Assembly: GCF_002366715.1 (NCBI RefSeq)
Contig: NZ_DFBS01000008.1
Span: 62,001-126,000, forward strand
DNA: 64,000 nt
Source: Halomonas sp. UBA3074
GTDB taxonomy: Bacteria; Pseudomonadota; Gammaproteobacteria; Pseudomonadales; Halomonadaceae
Direction: 5' to 3'
Shown here in pieces: positions 52,491 through 61,751 of the stretch (position 1 is the stretch's first letter; the number at the start of each line of letters is the position of its first letter). A model generated the notes under the pieces. That model was given only the letters and a program-made list of their open reading frames with translations. It searched no databases and had not been told where the DNA came from. A program made the translations under genes and the position numbers.

Positions 52491-53888
52491 TCAATAACGA
52501 ATGCGGCGAACGCGGAAAGCCCGCCCTTTTAATTTATCACGCTCGAGCTTTGCCTGAGCTTGCTGGATGACGCCCCGCTCTACCGCCACGTAGGCACTGC
52601 GTGCAAGCACTTTAATTTTACCCACTTGGTCACCGCTCAACCCGCCTTCGCTGGTCAGCGCGCCAAGAATATCCCCGGGCCGTAACTTGTCTTTCTTACC
52701 GCCGGCTAATTGCAGCGTTGCCATCAGCGGCTCGAACGGCACCGAGTGCTGGGGTTTCGGCAAAGGTTCGGTGGCGATAGGCTGCTCCAATAACCCTTCC
52801 AGCCGCTCCAACCGATAACTCTCTTTAGGGGTCACTAGCGTACAGGCAATGCCACTGGCCCCAGCACGGCCGGTGCGCCCTACGCGGTGCACGTGCACAT
52901 CCAGCTCGCGGGCAATCTGGTAATTGAACACGGCGTCCAGTTGGGCAATATCCAAGCCGCGGGCGGCTACGTCCGTAGCCACCAGAATGGAGGCGCTTTG
53001 GTTAGAGAACAGAATGAGTATGCGATCGCGGTCTTTCTGCTCTAAATCGCCATTGAGCGCTACTGCACTAAACCCAGCATCCGTTAGCTGCTCGGCCACG
53101 GCCTGGGTTTCGCGTTTCGTATTGCAGAACACCACGCTGCTGGCAGGCCGATAAGCCAGCAGCAGCTGGCGCAGCGCATCAAACCGCGCCTCTTCATTGG
53201 CAACGTTATAGAAGTGCTGCTGAATCGTGCTGGCATCGTGCACTTCGGCGATTTTCACCATCACCGGCTCACGCATAACGCCCCGAGTCATTGCGGTTAG
53301 CCCGCCCGACGCTTGCTCATCGGGAAAAGTTGCGCTGAACAGCAGCGTTTGGCGATCAGTTGGCGTCTCGGCAATGATGTCATCGATGGTCGCTTGGAAG
53401 CCCATATCCAGCATACGGTCGGCTTCATCCAACACCAGCGTCGAGAGCGATTCCAGCGTCAGCGACCCTTTGCGTAAATGCTCGTCAATACGCCCTGGCG
53501 TGCCTACCACAATATGCGCGCCATGCTCTAGAGAACCAAGCTGCGGCCCAAAGGGTGCACCGCCGCAGAGGGTGAGTATTTTGACATTGGCCATGCCGCG
53601 GGCTAAACGGCGCAGTTCTTCCGCCACCTGGTCAGCGAGTTCACGGGTGGGGCACAGCACCAAGCCTTGCACCGCAAAGCTCTCGACTCTCAATTTAGCT
53701 AGCAGCGCCAAACCAAACGCCGCCGTTTTGCCTGAGCCGGTTTTCGCCTGCGCCAGCACATCGCGTCCGGCTAGCATGGGCGGTAAGCTTTCCGCCTGCA
53801 CTGGCGACATTTCATGGTAGCCAAGGGACGCAAGGTTGCTCAGCAAAGCTTTTGGCAACGCTAACGAGGAAAAAGAGGAGTCAGACAC
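52491..53888 (-). CDS. dbpA: ATP-dependent RNA helicase DbpA
   Basis: The 465-residue DEAD-box helicase has the Q motif (FSSLALPKALLSNLASLGYHEMSPVQAESLPPMLAG), Walker A AKTGSGKT, VLDEADRMLDMGF, LFSATFP and HRVGRTGRAG, followed by the DbpA-type RNA-binding domain (KKDKLRPGDILGALTSEGGLSGDQVGKIKVLARSAYVAVERG). DbpA binds hairpin 92 of 23S rRNA and helps assemble the large ribosomal subunit. Gene ends 58 bases before the start of the RIO-like kinase gene on the same strand. Confidence 0.95.
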   Translation of the reverse strand: MSDSSFSSLALPKALLSNLASLGYHEMSPVQAESLPPMLAGRDVLAQAKTGSGKTAAFGLALLAKLRVESFAVQGLVLCPTRELADQVAEELRRLARGMANVKILTLCGGAPFGPQLGSLEHGAHIVVGTPGRIDEHLRKGSLTLESLSTLVLDEADRMLDMGFQATIDDIIAETPTDRQTLLFSATFPDEQASGGLTAMTRGVMREPVMVKIAEVHDASTIQQHFYNVANEEARFDALRQLLLAYRPASSVVFCNTKRETQAVAEQLTDAGFSAVALNGDLEQKDRDRILILFSNQSASILVATDVAARGLDIAQLDAVFNYQIARELDVHVHRVGRTGRAGASGIACTLVTPKESYRLERLEGLLEQPIATEPLPKPQHSVPFEPLMATLQLAGGKKDKLRPGDILGALTSEGGLSGDQVGKIKVLARSAYVAVERGVIQQAQAKLERDKLKGRAFRVRRIRY

Positions 53889-54020
53889 GATAATACCTTG
53901 CTTGGGCTACAGAAAAGCGGCCATCGGAATACAGCGTGCGCCACTGGAGAGCAAGTGACGCACAAACGTTACGGCACCATACCAGAAAGTGCCTCGGCCT
54001 GCGCCGCCATCACAGTGAGA

Positions 54021-54488
54021 TCATGTTGCCAGCGGTACAAAAGTGGCCTGGCTCAGGCTAGCCAGATCGCGAGGCGAGAGTTCGATCTCTAACCCGCGCC
54101 GCCCGGCACTGACATAAATATTGGCAAAGGTTTCTGCGGAGCTATCGATAAACGTCACCAGACGCCGCTTTTGCCCCAGCGGGCTAACGCCACCCAGCAC
54201 ATAACCGGTGGTGCGCTCCACTTCCGATGGTTCGGCCATCGTTGCTTTCTTGGCGCCGGCCGCCTTGGCAATCTGCTTTAGGCCTAACTGACAATTCACC
54301 GGCACGATCCCTACCGCCAAGTGCTTTCCATCGAGCTTCACCACTAACGTTTTAAATACTTGCTCAACGGCTACGCCCAGCTTCTCCGCTGCTTCTAAAC
54401 CGTAAGAGTGTGCGGTGGCGTCGTGTTCATACTCATGCAACTGAAAGGCAAAGCCTGCGTGTTTCGCGCTATGAATAGCCGGTGTCAT
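54021..54488 (-). CDS. ybaK: Cys-tRNA(Pro) deacylase YbaK
   Basis: The protein of about 155 residues has the YbaK/ProX editing fold: MTPAIHSAKHAGFAFQLHEYEHDATAHSYGLEAAEKLG, QVFKTLVVKLDGKHLAVGIVPVNCQLGLKQIAKAAGAKKATMAEP with the conserved lysine, and GYVLGGVSPLGQKRRLVTFID. It hydrolyses mischarged Cys-tRNA(Pro). The ATG at 54488 follows AAGAGAG and fits the family; a longer frame to 54524 adds 12 residues. Confidence 0.92.
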   Translation of the reverse strand: MTPAIHSAKHAGFAFQLHEYEHDATAHSYGLEAAEKLGVAVEQVFKTLVVKLDGKHLAVGIVPVNCQLGLKQIAKAAGAKKATMAEPSEVERTTGYVLGGVSPLGQKRRLVTFIDSSAETFANIYVSAGRRGLEIELSPRDLASLSQATFVPLAT

Positions 54489-54754
54489 GTCGCTCTCTTG
54501 ATTAACGGTGTTGATACTCACCATGATGCTGATACTAACGATTATCCCGTGAGGCGAAGTACGCCTTCTTGGTTAATAGCCCGACAGGCAAAACAATGTC
54601 AACCATTGCGCCGTGGGAAGGTTTGGTGAGGCTTCTGGAAAGCTCTGCACCAGCGTCTACGCTAATAGTGCGAGGCGCCACGCGGCAGTGCTCAAACAGG
54701 GCAATGCTCGATAGCGCAGTCGGTAAATGGAAGCTAACTGAAAGGAGTCCAGCG

Positions 54755-54940
54755 ATGCCAGCAAAATCCAAAGCGCAACAGAAAGCGGCGGGCGCGGCAC
54801 TTTCCGCTAAGCGCGGCGAAACCAAGCCCAGCGAACTTTATGGTTCCTCTAAAGAGATGTATGACTCAATGAGCGAGGACGAACTAGAAGACTTCGCGAG
54901 CACCCAGCGCAAAGGGAAGCCAGAAAAGAAACAGGATTAA
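54755..54940 (+). CDS. DUF3008 small protein
   Basis: The 61-residue protein (MPAKSKAQQKAAGAALSAKRGE, then SELYGSSKEMYDSMSEDELEDFASTQRKGKPEKK) matches DUF3008, a family of short, highly charged, probably stress-related proteins. AAAGGAG lies eight bases before the ATG, which sets the start well inside a longer open frame that begins at 54569. A strong terminator follows. Confidence 0.88.
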   Translation: MPAKSKAQQKAAGAALSAKRGETKPSELYGSSKEMYDSMSEDELEDFASTQRKGKPEKKQD

Positions 54941-54955
54941 TTATCCTGTTGCCAA

Positions 54956-54993
54956 CAACGCCGCCAGCTTTCGACGCTGGCGGCGTTGGTTTT
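54956..54993 (+). terminator. Terminator of the DUF3008 gene
   Basis: CAACGCCGCCAGC pairs with GCTGGCGGCGTTG across a 7-base loop and is followed by GTTTT. It also lies just past the stop of the convergent lipoprotein gene. Confidence 0.85.
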
Positions 54994-55001
54994 ACTCACG
55001 A

Positions 55002-55274
55002 TTACTGCTTGCAAGGCACCACTTTACGCAGAGTGTCTTTCGCCCATAGCGTTTGATTGTCGGGCGTACGGCCATGCTCGTTCCAGCGTTCTGCGGTTTC
55101 CAGGCAGAATGAACCGGCGCTTTCGACCGTCGCATCGCGGTTGGCAGGACGTTCACCGCCAATCCGCATCACATCGGGATTGCTGGAGGTGTAGCTTGGG
55201 GCAATGGTAGAGCTTGCACAGCCAGCGACCATAGCGGTCAGCAGCAGTACGGGTAAACAGCGGCGCAATGGCAT
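55002..55274 (-). CDS. Small putative lipoprotein
   Basis: The 90-residue protein has a lipoprotein signal peptide (MPLRRCLPVLLLTAMVAGC, lipobox VAGC), so the mature protein starts at that cysteine and should be anchored to the outer membrane. The mature part has two more cysteines (FCLETAERW and VVPCKQ) that could form a disulfide. No family recognised. Confidence 0.78.
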   Translation of the reverse strand: MPLRRCLPVLLLTAMVAGCASSTIAPSYTSSNPDVMRIGGERPANRDATVESAGSFCLETAERWNEHGRTPDNQTLWAKDTLRKVVPCKQ

Positions 55275-55374
55275 GTTTTGACAACCCTCAACGTATCAAT
55301 ATTAGCCCGACACCTATTGTCGGTAGCGCTAAATAGCACTGCCTTCGTTAATACGTCAATCTTTTTTGCATCGC

Positions 55375-56241
55375 TTAACCGGCCACCAGCGTTAAACTAG
55401 TGACTGGGCGCAGATTGAGGCGTTTACAGCGCTGCTCTACGCTGTCGACGATCTCTTGAGCGTCATTAAACTGCTGCTTGTCGAGTTGGATATCCACCAT
55501 CAGAAAACTACCCACCTGAGCAAGCCGAACATCGTCGGCAGTGACGTCGAAATCGGCAATGTCTTCAACGACGTTTTGCCTTACGCTCGTGCAGGAACCA
55601 CCAAACATCAGTTCACGTAGGGCGCCCTTCACCATTCTAATCGGCATGGGTAAAAAATAGCCGGCAATGATCAACACCATCACTGGGTCGGCGAACCGTG
55701 CATAGCTTGCCCAGGGAGACTGGGTTAGCAACCAGGTCAAGCCAAACCCCAGCATGACTGCCGCACTCAACCAGGTATCCATCTGCCATTGACGTAATTC
55801 CGCCGCTAACAATGACGAGCGAGCGGTGCGGGCATAGCGTGCCAGCCACCACCAGGTCAATAAACAGCCCGTCACGTTGACCACGCCAAACATCAGCGCC
55901 AAATCGAGCGTCACCAGGCGGCCCCCATCCAGCAGGCTCCACAGCGCAGATACCAGCGAAACAATACAGACCATGGCGATCACTACGCCTTTGAGCAGCA
56001 CCGCAAGCGGCTCCACCGTCAGCCGCCCAAAGGGGTAGTGATCGTCGGCAGGTTTGCGTGCCTGCTTAAGGGCATAGAGCGAAAGCGATGCCAACACCAG
56101 GCTGAGCAGCGAATAGCCGCTATCAAACAGGATCGTTATTGAACCGCTGGTAAGCCCTAACGCAAGCCCGGTAAACGCAAACAGGCTGGCTGAAATGGCT
56201 GAAAATGTTAGCGCACGGCGCTCGGCAACAAAGGGGGTCAC
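55375..56241 (-). CDS. Cation diffusion facilitator family transporter
   Basis: The protein of about 288 residues has six likely helices with the CDF patterns LTSGSITILFDSGYSLLSLVLASLSLYAL and ELRQWQMDTWLSAAVMLGFGLTWLL, and a C-terminal cytosolic domain (VEDIADFDVTADDVRLAQVGSFLMVDIQLD). The motif DHYPFGRLTVEPLAVLLKG is typical of the family. It exports a divalent metal in exchange for protons. The start is GTG at 56241 with GGAG eight bases upstream; the open frame extending to 56511 is antisense to the LysR gene. Some classical HxxxD metal-site residues are replaced, so metal choice is uncertain. Confidence 0.85.
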   Translation of the reverse strand: MTPFVAERRALTFSAISASLFAFTGLALGLTSGSITILFDSGYSLLSLVLASLSLYALKQARKPADDHYPFGRLTVEPLAVLLKGVVIAMVCIVSLVSALWSLLDGGRLVTLDLALMFGVVNVTGCLLTWWWLARYARTARSSLLAAELRQWQMDTWLSAAVMLGFGLTWLLTQSPWASYARFADPVMVLIIAGYFLPMPIRMVKGALRELMFGGSCTSVRQNVVEDIADFDVTADDVRLAQVGSFLMVDIQLDKQQFNDAQEIVDSVEQRCKRLNLRPVTSLTLVAG

Positions 56242-56353
56242 GCGGATAACTCCATCACATTTGGACAATTGTGCGCCATAATAGTGAAGCATTATGACAA
56301 TCACGAATCGCTGAGTGCCAAGTTTACTGGCACTCACAGCGAAAGAGGCAATT

Positions 56354-57223
56354 ATGCGCTCAGAACAAGTACAGGCCTTTATCGATGTCACCGAACACGG
56401 CTCTTTCGCCGCCGCTGCACGGCATACCGGCGTGAAGCGCAGCACCTTGAGCGCCGCCGTCAATGCGCTGGAAGATAGCCTGGGCGTGGCACTGTTCGAG
56501 CGCTCAGGCAATAGCCTGACGCTGACCGCCGTGGGCGATAGCGTGCTCCCCGACTGCTACCGGCTGTTAACCAGCGCCAGCCGAATCAAAAAGCACTGTC
56601 ATCAGCATTTACAAGGCGTTGAGAGCCAGCTTGGCATTGCCCGGGATGACGCCTTACCCGAAGTGTTTTGGCGCCAGGTGATGCATGATTTAAAGCAGCA
56701 GTTTCCGCTAACGGCGCTGTCGGTTTATTTAGTGCCGCCTCAGGAGCATGCGCAATTTGTGCAGCGCCAAACGGTGGATATTGCCTTCGGCCTGTATACC
56801 GCTGAGGGCATCGACGCCAACGCCGCCAATCTTGCTCCCGTGAGTATGCGTTTAGTGGCGGCCCCCCAACATCCGCTGAGTCGCTTACCCAGCGTTAACC
56901 GCGATGATCTGGCCCAGTACACTCAGGTGTGTTTAACCCACGTGCAGGATGACAAGCTGATCAGCGAAGCGCTGTTTTCGGGCAATTATCTTGGGCTCAC
57001 CATGTTCGAAGTGATTCGTGATGCCGTTATCAATGCCACCGGCTGGGCGCTGCTGCCTTATCCGTTGGTTAAAAGCGCATTGGAAAGTGGGACGCTGTGT
57101 ACCCTTAACCATGATCTCGTGCTGGATAGCCACTACTACCGGTACGTGGAGAGTGATAACCGCGGGGTGGTGGCCACTGCGCTACTCAACAAGGTCGCCC
57201 ATTTTTTGGCCACGCTGCATTAA
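56354..57223 (+). CDS. LysR family transcriptional regulator
   Basis: The protein of about 289 residues has the LysR helix-turn-helix at the start (VQAFIDVTEHGSFAAAARHTGVKRSTLSAAVNALEDSLGVALFERSGNSLTLT) and an effector domain with the usual PVSMRLVAAPQHPLSRLPSVNRDDLAQYTQVCLT region. ATG 56354 follows AAAGAGGCA; the longer frame from 56315 is rejected. It is divergent from the CDF gene with a 112-base gap and probably controls it. Confidence 0.93.
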   Translation: MRSEQVQAFIDVTEHGSFAAAARHTGVKRSTLSAAVNALEDSLGVALFERSGNSLTLTAVGDSVLPDCYRLLTSASRIKKHCHQHLQGVESQLGIARDDALPEVFWRQVMHDLKQQFPLTALSVYLVPPQEHAQFVQRQTVDIAFGLYTAEGIDANAANLAPVSMRLVAAPQHPLSRLPSVNRDDLAQYTQVCLTHVQDDKLISEALFSGNYLGLTMFEVIRDAVINATGWALLPYPLVKSALESGTLCTLNHDLVLDSHYYRYVESDNRGVVATALLNKVAHFLATLH

Positions 57224-57430
57224 CCCGCCCTCCTACTGTCGGAGGCGACTGACACATCGTTGAAATCTTTTTTGTGGCGAAAAACGCTAAAGCCTTCCAC
57301 GCTATTAAAAAGTGCTAAATAAGGAGCCGCCAGGACACGCCACGTGAGGGAGACACAGGCAAGTGTCATCTAGGCGTAATACGCACCTGCCAGTGTCGAA
57401 GTTGCCGTCAACCAAGGAGTGATTCCAACG

Positions 57431-58840
57431 ATGGTACGACTCGATAAGAAAGCCACTCGGCTGTATGTGTTGGACACTAATGTCCTCATTCATGACCCCG
57501 CCGCGCTTTATCACTTTGATGAGCACGATGTTGTTATCCCCATGACTGTGCTGGAGGAACTTGATAAGCACAAAAACGGTGTTCGTGAAATCGCTCGCAC
57601 GGCTCGCCAAATCAGCCGTACGCTCTCTGACCTTACTAGCCAAGTCACCTTTGATGAGATTCAACGTGGTATTCCCATTCCTCGGATCAGCGGCGAATCA
57701 GGACGCCTGCACTTCTTATGCTATAACGACTTAAAGCTTTTTGATGCCCTCGACGACAGCCCTGACAACCGCATACTGGCCGAAACCTGCCGCCTTCGCG
57801 AAGAACGCCCCGACGCCTCCGTCATCCTAGTCACCAAAGATATCAACCTGCGCGTTAAAGCCGCTGCACTGAAAGTACCGGTTGAGGATTACCTCAATGA
57901 TCGCGCTTTCTCCGACAGCGACGCTATGATCGAAGGCGCCCAGGTTTACGCATCCGCAGGCCATGACGGTGCGTCTCTGTGGGAAACGCTGAATGTCGAT
58001 GTGACCGTTGAGCGCGTTGGCCACCACACTTTCTACCAGCTCACTGGCAATATGCCCCGCCAATGGCACGTTGGGATGCTCGTTTCGGATAGCGAAAACG
58101 GCGCCGAGTTTGAAGCCATCATTCGCGAACTGGGGCCCTCCTCGGCGCGTCTGCAATTACTTACCAACTACCGCCACCATGCAGGTGTCTGGGGTGTACA
58201 CGCTCATGACAGCCGACAAAACTTCACCCTGAACCTACTCATGGACCCCGATATCGATCTGGTCACCATTGCGGGTAATGCCGGTACCGGTAAAACCTTT
58301 ATGACCCTGGCGGCCGCTTTTCAGCAAACGCTGGATGCCAAGCTGTTTGAACGCATTGTGTTTACTCGCGCGCCGATCCCCATGGGCGAAGATATCGGCT
58401 TTCTACCCGGCACCGAAGAGGAGAAAATGTCGCCGTGGATGGGCGCCTTCCATGACAATATGGATAACCTGTTGCGCAATGAAGAGGGGGAATCAAGCTG
58501 GGACAATGGCGCGACGCGGCAATTGATTGGTTCGCGGGTACAAATACGTTCGCCAAGTTTTATGCGTGGACGCACGTTAAACGACACTTTCTTAATCATT
58601 GATGAGGCGCAAAACTTCACGCCCAAACAGCTCAAGTCGCTGGTCACCCGGGCGGGGCGTAATACGAAAATTGTCTGTTTAGGTAACGTTGGCCAAATCG
58701 ACACTCCCTACCTAACGGCCAACACCTGCGGCATGGCGGCTGTCGTGGAGCGCTTCCGCGACTGGCCTCACGCAGGGCACATTACGTTGAAGAGTGTCGA
58801 ACGTTCGCGCTTGGCACTGGCAGCCGAAGAGCTTCTTTAA
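57431..58840 (+). CDS. PhoH family protein with PIN domain
   Basis: The protein of about 469 residues combines an N-terminal PIN nuclease domain (LYVLDTNVLIHDPAALYHF, VIPMTVLEELDKHKNG, EERPDASVILVTKDINLRVKA) and a C-terminal PhoH ATPase (LVTIAGNAGTGKTFMTLAAAFQQT, GRTLNDTFLIIDEAQNFTPKQLKSLVTRAGRNTKIVCLGNVGQID). PIN-PhoH proteins act as ATP-driven ribonucleases/helicases in RNA handling. ATG 57431 lies 11 bases after AAGGAG; a GTG at 57419 overlaps that site. It is a single gene closed by a strong terminator. Confidence 0.94.
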   Translation: MVRLDKKATRLYVLDTNVLIHDPAALYHFDEHDVVIPMTVLEELDKHKNGVREIARTARQISRTLSDLTSQVTFDEIQRGIPIPRISGESGRLHFLCYNDLKLFDALDDSPDNRILAETCRLREERPDASVILVTKDINLRVKAAALKVPVEDYLNDRAFSDSDAMIEGAQVYASAGHDGASLWETLNVDVTVERVGHHTFYQLTGNMPRQWHVGMLVSDSENGAEFEAIIRELGPSSARLQLLTNYRHHAGVWGVHAHDSRQNFTLNLLMDPDIDLVTIAGNAGTGKTFMTLAAAFQQTLDAKLFERIVFTRAPIPMGEDIGFLPGTEEEKMSPWMGAFHDNMDNLLRNEEGESSWDNGATRQLIGSRVQIRSPSFMRGRTLNDTFLIIDEAQNFTPKQLKSLVTRAGRNTKIVCLGNVGQIDTPYLTANTCGMAAVVERFRDWPHAGHITLKSVERSRLALAAEELL

Positions 58841-58851
58841 CCCCACCGACG

Positions 58852-58883
58852 CCCGCCCCTGTTAGGGGCGGGATTCATTTTTT
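58852..58883 (+). terminator. Terminator of the phoH gene
   Basis: CCCGCCCC pairs with GGGGCGGG across a 5-base loop, with a run of six T five bases beyond the stem. It lies 12 bases after the PhoH stop. Confidence 0.82.
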
Positions 58884-58910
58884 CATCGCTCCGGCCAATG
58901 CTGGGGTTAC

Positions 58911-59897
58911 TTACTCCTTCTCGTCATCTTCGGTGACGTCTTTCCACGGCCGTGGCGTGCCTACGGTATCGGCGGCAAAGGCTTCGCGTTGGCCTAACGG
59001 GCGCGACTCGCCAATGGTGGTGTCGTTGTAGGTTTGGCGCTCCATTTCACAGTTCACCTCCGCCCCGAATAGCACCACAAAGGCAGAGAGCCAAAACCAG
59101 ATCATTAGTGCCACCACGGCCCCAAGCGAGCCGTAAAGCTCACTAAAGGTAGAGAAATAACGTACATAGAGTGACAGCCCACCGGAACCTAACAGCCACA
59201 TCACCGTCGCTAGCAGCGTGCCATAGCTAAGCCAACTCCACTGCGCCGACCGCCGATAGGGTGCATAGCGATACAGCAGCGCGATCAGCATACTCATGAT
59301 CACCAGTAGCGCTGGCCAACGCAGCCACTGCAAAATCTTGTTTAACGGCGGGTCGATCGCCAGGCTATTGACCACCACCGGCACAAGGGCAATAAAGCCC
59401 AATGAGATCAAGGTCATGATAATCAGCCCAAAGGTCAGCGATACCAGCACCGTGCTGCGGTGTAAGAGGCTGCGCTTTTCGGTTTCGCCATACACCACGT
59501 TAAGCCCAATCACCAACACCCCTACCCCTTTGGAGGCAATAAACATCGCAATCAGCAGCCCCACCAAAGCACCGAAAAAGTTACCCGACTCTGCGCTCTC
59601 CACCACATCCTGAGCCTGCTGATCAATCAGTTCGGCCGCATCGGGTGGCATAAAACGACTAATTTCATAGAGCTGCTGGCCTGCCTCGTAGGGGTCAAAC
59701 AACAAGCCCCAGAGCGAAATCACCGCCGCGATGGTAGGAAACAGTGCCAATAACGCATAGAACGCCACGCCAGCGGCCAGCATGGTAATGCGGTGACGGC
59801 GCGCGGCGCGCATCACACGCCATGCAATGTCGTACCAACCGCGCTGAGGTATATCACCCGGCACAAGAGCGCGACGGCCACGCGCGAGTTTACCCAC
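58911..59897 (-). CDS. YihY/BrkB family inner-membrane protein
   Basis: The 328-residue protein has about six helices and the family segments RHRITMLAAGVAFYALLALFPTIAAVISLWGLLFDP, FIASKGVGVLVIGLNVVYGE and YGSLGAVVALMIWFWLSAFVVLFGAEVNCEMER. The C-terminal tail is acidic and soluble. The family (once linked to RNase BN by error) has no firm function. The start is GTG at 59897 with AGGAAG upstream. It lies downstream of the antiporter-like genes with an 81-base gap and could belong to their transcript. Confidence 0.9.
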   Translation of the reverse strand: MGKLARGRRALVPGDIPQRGWYDIAWRVMRAARRHRITMLAAGVAFYALLALFPTIAAVISLWGLLFDPYEAGQQLYEISRFMPPDAAELIDQQAQDVVESAESGNFFGALVGLLIAMFIASKGVGVLVIGLNVVYGETEKRSLLHRSTVLVSLTFGLIIMTLISLGFIALVPVVVNSLAIDPPLNKILQWLRWPALLVIMSMLIALLYRYAPYRRSAQWSWLSYGTLLATVMWLLGSGGLSLYVRYFSTFSELYGSLGAVVALMIWFWLSAFVVLFGAEVNCEMERQTYNDTTIGESRPLGQREAFAADTVGTPRPWKDVTEDDEKE

Positions 59898-59978
59898 AGT
59901 GGCTTCCTAACAAGCACTTGCCTGGTTTGCTTAATGCTATTAAGGGCGTGACGACTAACTGTTTTCCTAATATCTCTC

Positions 59979-61751
59979 TCATTGCTGGCCTTCCCACATC
60001 AGTAACGCCGCCAGTAACGCGGCAAGCACCATCATCAAGCCACTCGTATGGTGACGCAACCAGGGTTCGGCAGCCAATAGTCGCGACAAATAGCCCATCG
60101 ATGTTTTTTCAGCGCTTTGGGCCGCTGCCACGCTAGCGGATTTAAGCTGGCCACAGCGGCGGCCGATCACACGCAGCGGTACCAGTGCCGCGCTTGCGAC
60201 GCCAGCATAAAGCCACCATGCATCACCAGCGGGCAGCGTTTTCCCTGATAACGGCCGTGTGATCAACCAGCCCAACAGGGCAATAGCGACCCCCGCTGGA
60301 AAAGGCCACACAATGCCCCACCACTCTTTGACGGGCGGCATTTCGATGCTGCCCGCAGGCAAAGGGAGCCAAAGGGGCGTTAACAGCGCGGCGACAATAG
60401 CCACTAGCCAAGCTCCCCACTGCCCGGGATGGCTGCCACCGTGATGACGCTGCTGCCATTGTCGCCAAAGCGCAACACTGACCAGTGCCGCCGTCCCGAT
60501 GGCCGCCCAGCTCAATAATTTGACCAACGACTCGTGGTGCATTTCATAAAGGGGCGACTTGACCCCCCACTTGCTGACCATGCCAGCGGCAATAGCGCCC
60601 GACAACGAAATGCCTGGCAGTGCCAGCAACCCCCACACCAGCGGCAGCGGCCAGCGCGGCAGATGCTCGCTGATGCTGGTACCCATGAACAACGACCCTT
60701 TGGCAAGCGCGTGGTGAGCCGCAAACAGCACTAACCCAGGCCACAGCAGCGGCCACACATCGGGTGCCACCAAGCCCATGGCAACCAGCGCCGTCATCAT
60801 GCCCATTTGGCTGATACTGGAATAGGCCAACACGGCCTTAGGGTGGCGCTGAAACACGCCATAAGCGGCGGCGCCAAAGGCGGCCGCCAGCCCGGCCATT
60901 AACAGCCAATGCCCAAACTGAGCTAACGCCCCAGATACCTGATCGTTGCCGAGCGGCAGCACACTGATCCAACCCAGCAAGCCCGCCTTGATCATAACCC
61001 CGCTAAGCACTGCGCTAGCAGGTGCTGGTGCCGCCGGATGCGCCAAGGGCAGCCACACGTGCAAACCAATGACACCCGCTTTTACGCCGAAACCAAGGCA
61101 AAGCAAGGCCGCCATCCACACCCCATGCTCAGCGCTCACAATGCTTTCGCGCACCCCCTGTAAGGTCAGCGTGTCGGCAGCGCCCGCTGACCAGAGGAAG
61201 CCGCCTAAAATCAGCCCTTCGCCCACCACCGCTAATATCAAGTAGGCCTTGGCGCCCAGCCGCGCCTGTTCGGTGCCGGTGTGCACCACCAGGGCGTAGG
61301 CGGCGAAGGTCATCACGGCAAAACCGGAATAGAAACTGGCAATATCCTGGGCGATGATTAGCAGCACATTGCCCAATAATGTTAACGGCCAAAACAGCGC
61401 CAGCCGCAGTAGGCGCCGCTGGGCAGCTTGATCCCCTGCTTGTGCCTGCGCCTGCTCCTTGGCGAAGTAACCTTTCGCGTGCACGGCTGCCAAGCTCCAC
61501 AGCAGTGCGGTGAACGCCAGCCATGGTCGGCTTAACGAATTTAATTCCCACTCTCCGCCCAGCATCCAGACATCCAGCGTCCAGTGCGCTTCGCCGACAT
61601 AGGCTAATAGCAGCGCCGGCCAAGCGGCGCTTAGCCACCACACTGAAAAGTAGTCACGCTGCGCGCTAGGGGTACGGTAGGAACGCCACACGGCGTGCGC
61701 CATCACGACGAAGGGCCACAGCAGCGCCAGGGTCAGCAGTAGCGTCATCAT
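59979..61751 (-). CDS. NuoL/MrpA-like proton-conducting membrane subunit
   Basis: The 590-residue polytopic protein carries the proton-conducting domain: IASFYSGFAVMTFAAYALVVHTGTEQARLGAKAYLILAVVGEGLILGG, FGVKAGVIGLHVWLPLAHPAAPAPASAVLSGVMIKAGLLGWI, and the lysine/histidine-bearing helices KAVLAYSSISQMGMMTALVAMGLV and FAAHHALAKGSLFMG. In Mrp antiporters and complex I such subunits move H+ or Na+. It overlaps the preceding subunit gene by 4 bases. A helical extension at the C-terminus (AEPWLRHHTSGLMMVLAALLAALLMW) ends the protein. Confidence 0.88.
   Translation of the reverse strand: MMTLLLTLALLWPFVVMAHAVWRSYRTPSAQRDYFSVWWLSAAWPALLLAYVGEAHWTLDVWMLGGEWELNSLSRPWLAFTALLWSLAAVHAKGYFAKEQAQAQAGDQAAQRRLLRLALFWPLTLLGNVLLIIAQDIASFYSGFAVMTFAAYALVVHTGTEQARLGAKAYLILAVVGEGLILGGFLWSAGAADTLTLQGVRESIVSAEHGVWMAALLCLGFGVKAGVIGLHVWLPLAHPAAPAPASAVLSGVMIKAGLLGWISVLPLGNDQVSGALAQFGHWLLMAGLAAAFGAAAYGVFQRHPKAVLAYSSISQMGMMTALVAMGLVAPDVWPLLWPGLVLFAAHHALAKGSLFMGTSISEHLPRWPLPLVWGLLALPGISLSGAIAAGMVSKWGVKSPLYEMHHESLVKLLSWAAIGTAALVSVALWRQWQQRHHGGSHPGQWGAWLVAIVAALLTPLWLPLPAGSIEMPPVKEWWGIVWPFPAGVAIALLGWLITRPLSGKTLPAGDAWWLYAGVASAALVPLRVIGRRCGQLKSASVAAAQSAEKTSMGYLSRLLAAEPWLRHHTSGLMMVLAALLAALLMWEGQQ

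Noticed and set aside
53227..53820. A 197-codon open frame antisense to dbpA
   Set aside because: Low-complexity serine-rich translation with no start signal; the DEAD-box motifs on the other strand explain the region.
55375..56511. Extended 378-residue version of the cation-efflux protein
   Set aside because: The first 90 residues are antisense to the LysR gene; a GTG with a well-placed GGAG at 56241 gives the normal CDF length.
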